In this document: piece after piece, positions 53,334 to 61,741 of the stretch | Position numbering within the stretch: the first letter of the stretch is position 1 | How the letters are laid out: every line of letters starts with the position of its first letter | Source of the DNA: CAIXSC01 sp046349915 | Lineage (GTDB): Bacteria > Planctomycetota > Planctomycetia > Pirellulales > Pirellulaceae | Length of the DNA stretch: 64,000 nucleotides | Direction: 5' to 3' | Assembly (NCBI GenBank): GCA_046349915.1 | Contig: JAXMBL010000005.1 | Location: 620,001-684,000 of the forward strand | Notes under the pieces: model-generated | Told to the model about the DNA's origin: nothing | The model's database searches: none | What the model saw: the letters and a program-made list of their open reading frames with translations, nothing else | Translations under genes and position numbers: made by a program

Positions 53334-55466
53334 TCAAAAAGAAAGAGTCGGAAGTCGGATGCACACCAAGTGGTTTGGTCCGCGCACATAGAGTCGGTCG
53401 CCGACCAAGGCGGGATGAGCGTACAGCGACACCTCGTCGCTAAAGAGCGATAGTCGACTCAGGATCGACAAACGATCGGCTCGAGCATCAATCAGTAGCA
53501 ACTCACCCGCCTGTGTCTGAGCCAACACTCGATCACCACTGGCCGCCAGCGATACGTGGCCCGCCAGCGATCGATCCGCTGCGCTCCACAGCAACTTGAG
53601 ATCGGTCGCCGACAAGCAATGAATCTTGTTTTTGTGTACTGCGAACAACCGGTCGCCGGCACGCACCGGCGTGTGCATATCTGGCCCACATGCCCCATAG
53701 TAAGCACGCTCTTCAGGCTCGCCCTGGGGAGTGAAACCGATCAGCCTCACGCCATTGTTCTCGCTGGTCAGTAACAAACGGTCTTCCAGCACCAGCGGCG
53801 TCGGTACGTTGAAGTCCCCCGGCACTCGCGGCTTCAGCGTCCAGAGTCGCTCGCCCGTCGCGACATCCCAGCCACCACACGACAACTTATCGTAACCCGC
53901 CACCTGCTTTCGCCCACCCCTTTCGAAGACGACAAACGAAGCAAAAGCGGCAGGCCCGCCGGGCGATTTCCACAACAATTCTCCCGTCGCTGGATCGAGC
54001 GCCACTAACGACGCCTGCGGCCCACCGGGGTTCACGATCAATTTGCCGTCGACGATCAGCGGCGAAGAACAGACGCCCCAAACCAAATCGTCAGCCGCTT
54101 GATATTCCTGTCGCAGATGCTTCTTCCAGACGATTTTTCCGTTGTCCTTTCGCACGCAGTGCAGATGCCCGAATGCTCCCAGGAGATACACATACTCGTT
54201 CGTGATCAGCGGTGTGGCGCGGGGCGAGTTGCCGTAGTCAAGACGACCCGAGGCCGGATATCGCAACGACCAACGCCGCTCGCCGGTGCTCGCATCCACC
54301 GCCTGAAACACATCCGACTCGTCCGCCGTATCGCGATCTCCCACGACCGCAATTCCCTGCGCGACAGCCGGTCCGCCCAGCCCCTGTTGGAAGAGCGTCT
54401 TCTTCCAAAGCGGCTGAAACTGAGTCGGCAACTGGTCTGGCAAGTACGCAACCTGCGCATCGCGCCCCGCGCCTCGCCAGCCCGGCCAATCTCCGTTGTC
54501 CACAGGTCGTGGGCCGGCCCCGATGGGCACAAAGCCCGCCTTCGATTCCAGAGCGAGCCGCAACAGTGGCTGAGTGCGCACATCGAGCAATGCAGATCGA
54601 ATTTGATCCTTCAGGGATGCGTCGAGTCGATCCGCGATGAAGGCCGACACGAAGGGCACGTCGCGAGTCTCACCGACAACTCGCAAGTCTCCCTTCTTGA
54701 TCGTCCCACAACCTTCCAACAAAGGACGCGCGTAACTCGAGATCACCGCTGCGACCTTCGCGTCCCCGACGGCCTCGACAACCTCGGAAGCTCCATCACT
54801 GCACGCCGCCGAGATCGGACAATCCTTGGGGACGACAACACCGTGTGCCGCCAACAGCTCACGGGCCGCTGAGTGTTTCTCGGCCGAATCGGCGGGTCCG
54901 AGCAGGATGCGATATTCCTTCAAGTCGGCGACCGTTTTTGCGGCATCCGCCGACCGCACAACGATCAAGCCTCGCTGCACCACTCCGCCATCTTTCCCCG
55001 TTAAATCGGCGACTGGCGTCACGGGTTGCTTTAGAGCCGCGGCGTCCGACAACACAACCGATCGTTTGCCAATCACAATATCAGCTCGCCCACCCTCGAC
55101 TTCCGCCAACCCCTTCGCGAGCGACTCGCCAAACTTAACCACAACCGTTCGTTCCAATCGTTCGCTCAGATAGTCGCCCAGCTTCGCGTAATCTCGCTGA
55201 GCGTAACCCTTCACACAGGGGCAAGACAGCGGCGCCGCCAGCGGGTCCATCACGACCAAGATCAGCGGCGCTGCTGGATCGGATGCTGAAACTCGAGTTG
55301 GCGAAATGTTAGCCGACGGAACTTGAGCCTGGGCTGCTGGCCCTCGCCCCACGCTCCCTACAATCAACACTCCCCAGCACGCCACTACGCAACCGGCCAA
55401 CTGCGCCGCACTCCACCACCGACGAGCAAGCTGCGTCGAAGTCAACGACTGATGAAAACCCGCCAT
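53334..55466 (-). CDS. PhnD-like binding domain fused to PQQ-type beta-propeller, exported
   Basis: 710 residues. An N-terminal membrane/signal segment (AAQLAGCVVACWGVLIVG) is followed by a PhnD-type (phosphonate/phosphite) substrate-binding fold at about 65-335, visible as YAKLGDYLSERLERTVVVKFG, GRADIVIGKRSVV, GLIVVRSADAAKTVADLK and KVAAVISSYARPLL. Residues 345-710 are PQQ-like repeats with Trp-bearing motifs (AVDASTGERRWSLRYP, LDPATGELLWKSPGG, WDVATGERLWTLKP). I know no enzyme with this exact pairing. The preceding gene, a Cys-pair propeller, is 63 bp away on the same strand, so the two likely act together in the periplasm. Confidence 0.78.
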   Translation of the reverse strand: MAGFHQSLTSTQLARRWWSAAQLAGCVVACWGVLIVGSVGRGPAAQAQVPSANISPTRVSASDPAAPLILVVMDPLAAPLSCPCVKGYAQRDYAKLGDYLSERLERTVVVKFGESLAKGLAEVEGGRADIVIGKRSVVLSDAAALKQPVTPVADLTGKDGGVVQRGLIVVRSADAAKTVADLKEYRILLGPADSAEKHSAARELLAAHGVVVPKDCPISAACSDGASEVVEAVGDAKVAAVISSYARPLLEGCGTIKKGDLRVVGETRDVPFVSAFIADRLDASLKDQIRSALLDVRTQPLLRLALESKAGFVPIGAGPRPVDNGDWPGWRGAGRDAQVAYLPDQLPTQFQPLWKKTLFQQGLGGPAVAQGIAVVGDRDTADESDVFQAVDASTGERRWSLRYPASGRLDYGNSPRATPLITNEYVYLLGAFGHLHCVRKDNGKIVWKKHLRQEYQAADDLVWGVCSSPLIVDGKLIVNPGGPQASLVALDPATGELLWKSPGGPAAFASFVVFERGGRKQVAGYDKLSCGGWDVATGERLWTLKPRVPGDFNVPTPLVLEDRLLLTSENNGVRLIGFTPQGEPEERAYYGACGPDMHTPVRAGDRLFAVHKNKIHCLSATDLKLLWSAADRSLAGHVSLAASGDRVLAQTQAGELLLIDARADRLSILSRLSLFSDEVSLYAHPALVGDRLYVRGPNHLVCIRLPTLSF

Positions 55467-55529
55467 ACCGAGAGCCTCACGCAGAAAAATGCGAAACTAC
55501 TCGCGATCCACGACTATGACCCCCGTCGA

Positions 55530-56921
55530 TCAACTCTTCGCCTTCAAGACTAAGATCTCGCCCTTGGTCACGTCGAAGTAATAGAGGCTTGAACCATCTG
55601 GCGCCATGCCGATGGATGAGTTCTTGCAGCCTTCCGTCACGCGTGCGACACCGACCACTGACTGAAACTCGCCTTTGGGCGAGTAGCGTTTTACCAACCC
55701 ATTCGACTCGGAGGTCAACACATACCCGCGAGCATCCCAGCAGGTGTTCATCGGATTGCAACACCCACCGAAGCCCTTTGTGACATCCGTGCGATTGGCA
55801 TTGCCAAAATTGAGTTTCGACTTGCCTTCAAAATCCGCCACCACCACGCGATGCCGAGAATTCTCGGCGATCACCAGTTGAGTGCCTATGACTTGAATAT
55901 CCATCTGCCCGCAGCATCCGGAGAGCCCCGACATGATCTTCTTGGCGTCTCCCAGTTGCGAGTTCATTCGCCACACGCAAAAGCCATATCCTGTCGCTTC
56001 GTTGGTCACGACAAATACATGTTCATCAGAAATGGCGACTCGGTGAATCTCTTTCAAACGCGACATCGCCAGCGCGACAACCGCTTCCGGCTTCATCGCC
56101 TCCCGTGCTTTGAGTTGATTGGCAAAGTGAGCTTGGAGGGCTTGCGCTTGCAGCAGTTGAGTTTTTTCACTGCGAGTCAGTGATTCGGCATCCTTGGCCT
56201 TGAGTTCCTTGAGGGCCTCTTCATATTGAGCGGCCTGTTCCTTGATCTGTTCGGTTTCCTCACGATGACGCTCCAGCGTCTCTTCGGCGAACTGTTCTTT
56301 GTTCGCCACGGCCTTCGCCAGATGAGGTGAATCGATCTGAACCAGTTTTTCCCCCTTCGCATCGAATCGTGCCATCTGCCCCGCACCCACCACCAACACC
56401 GATCCATCGGGCGCCGCATTCACCGCTTTGGGATAGAAATCGAGATTGGCCGAACGAAGCATCTTGCCACTGGCATCGAGCCATTGAACTCGCGATGCAA
56501 CCGACTTTGATTTACCGGCAAACGTACGAGCCAAGGTAGCCACCACCCCTTCGCCGTACTCTTGCGATAGCCCGCTAATCACCACCAACTCGCCATTCGC
56601 CGGCACACAAAACCCGAGAATCTTGCCCTCGCCCTCGGCGAGCCGAATTTCGCTGGTTTGGTGGAACGGGGCCGAGTCGCGATGGGTTTCGAGCTTCTTG
56701 GCAGCCTCGGCCTGTTCCTTGATCAACGCTTCAATGGCCGCCCGCTGATCCGTGTCCGTTCCCACCTCGCCAGTTCCCGCTTCTTCCGTTGCCGCCTCTT
56801 TCCGTGCAACGTCTTTTTTCGCGGAGTCATCCGCAATCAGCTTGGACACGTTCAGTTCTGACGCAAACAGAGCAGCAACTCCAACTACCGCTCCTAAAGC
56901 CCTGCGGGTCCATTTCGACAT
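55530..56921 (-). CDS. Exported propeller protein with paired cysteines and coiled coil
   Basis: 463 residues from the ATG at 56921 (MSKWTRRALGAVVGVAALFAS, signal or anchor). Residues 60-85 and 205-290 are helical and likely coiled coil (Glu/Lys/Gln rich). The rest has NHL/propeller-type strands. Two conspicuous Cys-Cys motifs, SGCCGQMD (336-337) and GGCCNPMN (387-388), head two blades, with more Cys (EGCKN) later. This may bind metal or heme or form disulfides. The downstream gene is the PhnD-PQQ fusion. No named family recognised. Confidence 0.72.
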   Translation of the reverse strand: MSKWTRRALGAVVGVAALFASELNVSKLIADDSAKKDVARKEAATEEAGTGEVGTDTDQRAAIEALIKEQAEAAKKLETHRDSAPFHQTSEIRLAEGEGKILGFCVPANGELVVISGLSQEYGEGVVATLARTFAGKSKSVASRVQWLDASGKMLRSANLDFYPKAVNAAPDGSVLVVGAGQMARFDAKGEKLVQIDSPHLAKAVANKEQFAEETLERHREETEQIKEQAAQYEEALKELKAKDAESLTRSEKTQLLQAQALQAHFANQLKAREAMKPEAVVALAMSRLKEIHRVAISDEHVFVVTNEATGYGFCVWRMNSQLGDAKKIMSGLSGCCGQMDIQVIGTQLVIAENSRHRVVVADFEGKSKLNFGNANRTDVTKGFGGCCNPMNTCWDARGYVLTSESNGLVKRYSPKGEFQSVVGVARVTEGCKNSSIGMAPDGSSLYYFDVTKGEILVLKAKS

Positions 56922-57146
56922 ATCAGGAGTCCTTGATCTGAGAAGAGAAGGCGAGCGAATCGGCACAGGGGCGTCCTGCCCCATCATTCGAAGAGTGAAT
57001 ACCCCGTAAGTCGAGCACGGGTTTCAACGGGAAAATTATCCGGCTGTCGTTCGAAAGGCAAGTAGAATCGCGAAAAGGGCCACGACGAACGGTTTCGACC
57101 GACTACGTTTGTGCTCAGCGGGCACAAGAGCTACCCTCGACAATCG

Positions 57147-58253
57147 CTACTCTGCGAATCGCCAGCCCGTGCGAAACCCTGGCCCCTTTTTCGGTTCCCG
57201 TTCGAAGATCAGATCATCCGTAGTTGAGGCGGAGGGCTTTCGTCGTCGGACTTTGACAACTTCAAACAGTTGGTTGCGCCCCATCGACGAGTCGCTGGTT
57301 CCACCTAACGCCAGCCGCTTCGCGATCTCATCCTGTTCTCGCAGTGCCAGCACTGCGGCAATCGTCCCGCAACCACCGTGACCGGCGGCCAATATCAGCA
57401 TCGGTTCCTTGGGCCGACACGAGAGCATCAGCATTCCACAGTCCTCAAACACCGTGTGATGACTAGATCTCAGTTGACTCACGACTTCATCATCGCGAGT
57501 CCGTAAGTACGTTGTGGGCGAGTTCCCTTGAGCATGAACGCTCAGGCGAATGCCTTCTTGATTCGGGCGACACACCGTGGATTCAGAGAGCAACCCCGAC
57601 TCAGGTTGCGGGGAAAATGACCAGCGGAACCTGGCAGGCGGATTCCCTTGAGGAAAGAGGGTCTCCGCCAGGGCATCGGCTAAGCGATTCACCAGGGGAC
57701 TGCCCAAAACACATACGGCGCCGCAGTCTTGCGAGGAGCGCAATTCCGCCAACATGTCTCGCGCCCTGGGTCGCGACAAATCCTCGGGTATCGATTTCAC
57801 TTGGATTCTGCAATCCAGATTCAAATCGCTCTGAAAGAAACCTAGAAGCTCTGTGAGAGCTTGTACGTCCCTCGCTCCGATCACTCGTTGGCGAACATCC
57901 TTCGCAACCTCGGGCATGCTAACCAACCGCTCCCCCAGACAAACGACAATCGTACTGCCGGGTTTGAATTGATCCCAAGGAGTCGTTTGACGCGATACTG
58001 GCAACGGCAGCTTGAGATCCCGCACCACTCGACAGATGCCGCGTATCACGTCGTCCTCGGTTGGAGGAGAGCTACGCGAGTTGATCTTCCGCCATGTGTG
58101 TTTGAGGTGGTGCAAGTCAAGGTAATCGTCGAGATCTGGAGTCTGCGACTTTGCAGCCTGTTCCTTGATCAATTCTCGCACTGCTTTGATCAACTGGGGT
58201 CCACCTCCTGCCTTCACGAACGGTTCGACGAGCTGCTCGAGCATGACCAACAT
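57147..58253 (-). CDS. Unassigned protein with Rossmann-like sensor motifs, divergent from MBL-Nudix gene
   Basis: 368 residues, cytosolic, no signal. Residues 1-35 are helical with GGGPQLIKAVRELIKEQ; residues 38-80 are polar; residues 98-200 are alpha/beta with STIVVCLGERLVSMPEVAK and CGAVCVLGSPLVNRLADAL (GSPLVN at 184-189). Residues 250-310 contain MLMLSCRPKEPMLILAAGHGGCGTIAAVLAL (AGHGGCGT at 290-297). Gly-rich loops after hydrophobic strands suggest a ligand- or nucleotide-binding fold. I do not recognise the family by name. The divergent neighbour is an MBL-Nudix fusion, so both could share one regulatory region (58254-58451). Confidence 0.6.
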   Translation of the reverse strand: MLVMLEQLVEPFVKAGGGPQLIKAVRELIKEQAAKSQTPDLDDYLDLHHLKHTWRKINSRSSPPTEDDVIRGICRVVRDLKLPLPVSRQTTPWDQFKPGSTIVVCLGERLVSMPEVAKDVRQRVIGARDVQALTELLGFFQSDLNLDCRIQVKSIPEDLSRPRARDMLAELRSSQDCGAVCVLGSPLVNRLADALAETLFPQGNPPARFRWSFSPQPESGLLSESTVCRPNQEGIRLSVHAQGNSPTTYLRTRDDEVVSQLRSSHHTVFEDCGMLMLSCRPKEPMLILAAGHGGCGTIAAVLALREQDEIAKRLALGGTSDSSMGRNQLFEVVKVRRRKPSASTTDDLIFEREPKKGPGFRTGWRFAE

Positions 58254-58451
58254 GTATCGCTCCTAATCTCAATTTCAATTTCGCGAACCGTCGATTTGCA
58301 GCTACATTTTCACGCCTGATGCTCGCCAACGCAGCTCTTCTGCGCCACCGGCGCAGCGCCGAGAAGCCTCCATTGCGGACGTTGGTAGCCTACGTGGAGT
58401 CGTCTGGGCATCCAGACCACCGATGTGTGCTCTCACGAAAAGGGGAATCCG

Positions 58452-60113
58452 ATGATTCGAGTGATTGTAGTTGTCAATGGAATTCAAGCGGCGTTCGACG
58501 CCGTGGGCCGAGCCAAGACATCGCAACCGCAGGCCTGCACAAGCCTCAGCATATACGTGATTGTCGGCGACGAAGTGGTCTTTCATTGCCTCTTGGACTG
58601 TGGTCCGGGAGTGCCAGGCGTTTTGGTCGCCAACGATCGGTTCCCCCGTCGACTGCCTGACGTGCTCGTGTTATCGCATTCTCACCCCGATCACTTCCTC
58701 GGTGTGGACCTTCTCGTCGGCCTCCGGCGGCGGCGTTGGCTGACGGCTGCTGGAATTGATTCCGCGAAACTCAAATTGATCTGCGTCCGAGACACCTACG
58801 AGCAAACGATTCTGAAGTGCTTTGGGCATCTCGCTCCGCACCTCGACTACCAAGCGTCCAGCACCTTGACGCCGATTACGCTTTGGACAGACGGGCAAGC
58901 TCTACTTCGCGTGACGCTGGTTCCCGTGGTGCATTTCCGGCAATCGTGCGTTTCTGTTTTCGAGTTCGTCGTTCCCGGTCGCCCTATTGCCAAACTAGTA
59001 GCTCTATTCGACTTCGATCGCTTCCATCTTTCTAGCTCGGAGGAAGCGGCGCTAGGGGCCACCGCCACTAACCCACTATTTGCTCGCCCCGACATCCTGA
59101 TCGCGGAAGCCAATACCTGGAGCGACGCGCGGCTGACCTCGGAATCACTTACCGGCCATGCCGACTTCCTGGCGCTTTCCCAACTCATTCAGATGTGGAT
59201 GCCTCAACGGACTCGAATACTCCACTACGGCGCATACGAAGACTTGCTGGGACCCGGGCGCCCCGAGCGCTACTGGGAACTGGTACACAATGAACGCTGC
59301 ATCCACCCCAGCGAAGGCCCGACATCACAGTGGGAACTCACCGCTGCCATTCAACAACACCTCCAAAGCGGAGGCTTTCCAAGGCCATGCTCAGTGGCGG
59401 CCGCCTATCCGTCCGAAACGCTGGTATTGGCGCCCAACTACCCTAGCGACGAGCTCATAGTCCGGGTACGGCGCGAAGCTGGAAAGCTCATCTGCGCAGG
59501 CGCCGTGTCCCGAGTCATTGCCCATGAATACGGCATTCCACACACCACGGTCTTGCTTATCCCGTATCGCCCAGCTACCCCGGATGCACCCGCCCAGATC
59601 TTGATCCATCGGCGTAGCAAGTTAAAAAAGGTCTCACCAAACTGCCTCGATTTCGCCGGTGGCCACGTCGATTTTTCCGGTTCGCTCCAGTCACCTGACT
59701 CCTCCTCGGATCCGTCAGTATTGGCCGCCGCAATCTTAGAGACCGCACTCCGGGAGGCGACGGAGGAGATCATTCAAACTCCGAGTCGGCCGTTCGTCGC
59801 AACCGACTTGTCGCAGCTCGGCGAAATCGGCGAGTATACGACTGGGCTAGATCATCCCGGCCAGGGCAATGTCGAGCATTCAACCGCGATTCTCGTTCGC
59901 CTTAGCAGCTCCAACGTTTCGATCCGCGATACAGATAGTGCTGGCGAAAGTGTGTTGGAGTCGTCCTTCATGACCCTGGCCGATCTGCTTCGCCAGTTCG
60001 AGGAACAGCCTGAAGCCTTTGCCGATGGCGCCGCACGCGTCTTAAAGCGCCTCGCCAACGAACCTGAACTCCGCGAAACTCTAGCACGATCGCTGGAACG
60101 TAACTCAACCTGA
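58452..60113 (+). CDS. Metallo-beta-lactamase fold / Nudix hydrolase fusion protein
   Basis: 553 residues from the ATG at 58452 (AGGGG about 8 bp upstream). MBL domain 35-290: LSHSHPDHFLG with HxHxDH at 76-81, then His161 (VVHF), Asp187 (LFDFD), GHADF (236) and His258 (ILHYGAYED), so a full metal-ligand set is present. Residues 300-350 form a linker. Nudix-like domain 360-553: FAGGHVDF at 402-408 and REATEE at 434-439, the Nudix box with an extra insertion of about 13 residues between its halves. MBL proteins of this type often act as nucleases or phosphodiesterases; Nudix enzymes cleave nucleoside diphosphate compounds. The fusion is unusual. Convergent with the DUF1501 gene at its end. Confidence 0.78.
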   Translation: MIRVIVVVNGIQAAFDAVGRAKTSQPQACTSLSIYVIVGDEVVFHCLLDCGPGVPGVLVANDRFPRRLPDVLVLSHSHPDHFLGVDLLVGLRRRRWLTAAGIDSAKLKLICVRDTYEQTILKCFGHLAPHLDYQASSTLTPITLWTDGQALLRVTLVPVVHFRQSCVSVFEFVVPGRPIAKLVALFDFDRFHLSSSEEAALGATATNPLFARPDILIAEANTWSDARLTSESLTGHADFLALSQLIQMWMPQRTRILHYGAYEDLLGPGRPERYWELVHNERCIHPSEGPTSQWELTAAIQQHLQSGGFPRPCSVAAAYPSETLVLAPNYPSDELIVRVRREAGKLICAGAVSRVIAHEYGIPHTTVLLIPYRPATPDAPAQILIHRRSKLKKVSPNCLDFAGGHVDFSGSLQSPDSSSDPSVLAAAILETALREATEEIIQTPSRPFVATDLSQLGEIGEYTTGLDHPGQGNVEHSTAILVRLSSSNVSIRDTDSAGESVLESSFMTLADLLRQFEEQPEAFADGAARVLKRLANEPELRETLARSLERNST

Positions 60114-60172
60114 ATCGACACCGCGATACTGACTTCCGCCGCACGAATCAGTTCGTAAGCGAGTGGTTTCAA

Positions 60173-60200
60173 CCCGCGTCGGTCATCTTGCCGACGCGGG
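60173..60200. terminator. Bidirectional stem-loop between convergent genes
   Basis: Perfect 10-bp stem CCCGCGTCGG/CCGACGCGGG with an 8-nt loop, midway between the MBL-Nudix stop (60113) and the DUF1501 stop (60231). The geometry suits termination of both transcripts; no U-run. Confidence 0.55.
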
Positions 60201-60230
60201 CGTCGCTGCTGCTCGCGAACCTGCAACGTC

Positions 60231-61703
60231 TCACGCCAGTACTTCGCGAATCACCTGACCCTCTACGTTCGTCAGGCGACGCTGAATGCCATTGTGCTCG
60301 AAACTCAAGCGTTCAAAGTCCAGCCCCAACAAATGCAAGATTGTGGCATTGAAATGGTAAAGAGGATGGATGTTCTCCACGGCCTTCTGCCCGAGATCAT
60401 CCGTCCTGCCATGACTTACTCCGGGCTTAACCCCCGCTCCGGTCAACCAACAGGTAAAGCCATCGGGGTTGTGGTCGCGTCCCTTCGCCCCTTTTTGAAA
60501 GAACGGCATCCGACCAAACTCGGTGCACCACACCACCAACGTATGTTCCAGCAACCCGCGTTGCTTGAGGTCGCGTATCAAAGCCGCAGCCGGTTGATCG
60601 AGAATCGCGGCATGCGTGTCGTACTGCTCCTTAAGCTTCTGGTGACCATCCCAGTTGAGCGCCCCGCCGCTCGCATAAGCCCCATTAAACAATTGCACAA
60701 ACCGCACGCCACTCTCCACCAGCCGGCGAGCCAGTATGCAATTCCTGGCGAAGGCCGCCTTATCCGCGTTCTGAGTATCGTCAGCACCATACATCTGCAA
60801 CACATGAGCAGGTTCGGTGCTGAGGTCTGCGATCCGCGGCACGCTCAACTGCATCCGAGCAGCCAGTTCATAGCTGGCGATGCGTGCCGCCAAATTGGTG
60901 TCGCCCGGGTTCGCCGCCAGATGTCGCTCATTCATCCTCTGGAGCAGCGACCGCGCAGCGATATCCGCATCACTCGAAACCCCCGGCGGCGACAAGTGTC
61001 GGACCGGTTCCTTCGAACTCATGGTCGTTCCTTGAAATGCCGCTGGCAAAAAACCGGCGCCCCAGTTGTTCGCCCCGTTCTGAGGAACTCCGCGCGGATC
61101 GGGAATCGCCACATACGACGGCAAATCTTGACTCTCGCTTCCGAGCGCATAGGTCACCCACGAACCCAGACTCGGAAAACCATCGAGCACAAAACCCGTC
61201 GATAGAAAATTCTCCGCCGGTCCATGTGTATTCGTCCGGCTAGTCAGCGAGTGGATGAACGCAAAATCATCCGTCAACTCGGCCAAATGCGGGATCATGT
61301 CGCTGACCCACTTGCCCGTCTGGCCCCGCTGGCGAAATTCGTACTGCGGCCGCGCGAGATTCCCCGCCGCTCCCTGAAACGTCACCGCCGGTCCGCCAGG
61401 CAGCGGCTTGTCATCCCACTTGATCAACTCGGGCTTATAGTCCCACGTCTCCAACTGACTCACCGCGCCAGCGCAAAAAATCACGACGACGTTCTTCGCC
61501 TTCGCGGGAAAGTGACTCGGTCGAGCCGCATAGGGGCGAGCTGGATCGATGCTGGGCAGGGCCGGCCCAGCAGGCGACGCCAATAAGCCATCGCTCCTCA
61601 ACAGACTGGTCAACGCAATCGAACCGAGCGCCGTCGCGCTATCGTTCAGAAAGTTGCGACGATCCAGCAGCCTGCGACCAAAGGAACTGAAATCAGGTGT
61701 CAT
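60231..61703 (-). CDS. DUF1501 protein
   Basis: 490 residues from the ATG at 61703 (MTPDFSSFGRRLLDRRNFLNDS), with a twin-Arg-like DRRNFLNDSATALGSIALTSLL leader. DUF1501 landmarks: VVIFCAGAVSQLETWDYKPELIKWDDKPLP, HGPAENFLSTGF, and CTEFGRMPFFQKGAKGRDHNPDGFTCWLTGAG. Lies 38 bp after the PSD1 gene on the same strand, the standard planctomycete pairing; the two exported proteins are thought to act together, but the function is unproven. An upstream in-frame ATG at 61787 would overlap the PSD1 gene. Confidence 0.9.
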   Translation of the reverse strand: MTPDFSSFGRRLLDRRNFLNDSATALGSIALTSLLRSDGLLASPAGPALPSIDPARPYAARPSHFPAKAKNVVVIFCAGAVSQLETWDYKPELIKWDDKPLPGGPAVTFQGAAGNLARPQYEFRQRGQTGKWVSDMIPHLAELTDDFAFIHSLTSRTNTHGPAENFLSTGFVLDGFPSLGSWVTYALGSESQDLPSYVAIPDPRGVPQNGANNWGAGFLPAAFQGTTMSSKEPVRHLSPPGVSSDADIAARSLLQRMNERHLAANPGDTNLAARIASYELAARMQLSVPRIADLSTEPAHVLQMYGADDTQNADKAAFARNCILARRLVESGVRFVQLFNGAYASGGALNWDGHQKLKEQYDTHAAILDQPAAALIRDLKQRGLLEHTLVVWCTEFGRMPFFQKGAKGRDHNPDGFTCWLTGAGVKPGVSHGRTDDLGQKAVENIHPLYHFNATILHLLGLDFERLSFEHNGIQRRLTNVEGQVIREVLA

Positions 61704-61741
61704 GGTATTACGCTTTACTGCCGCCTGAAGCAGCCATCGCC

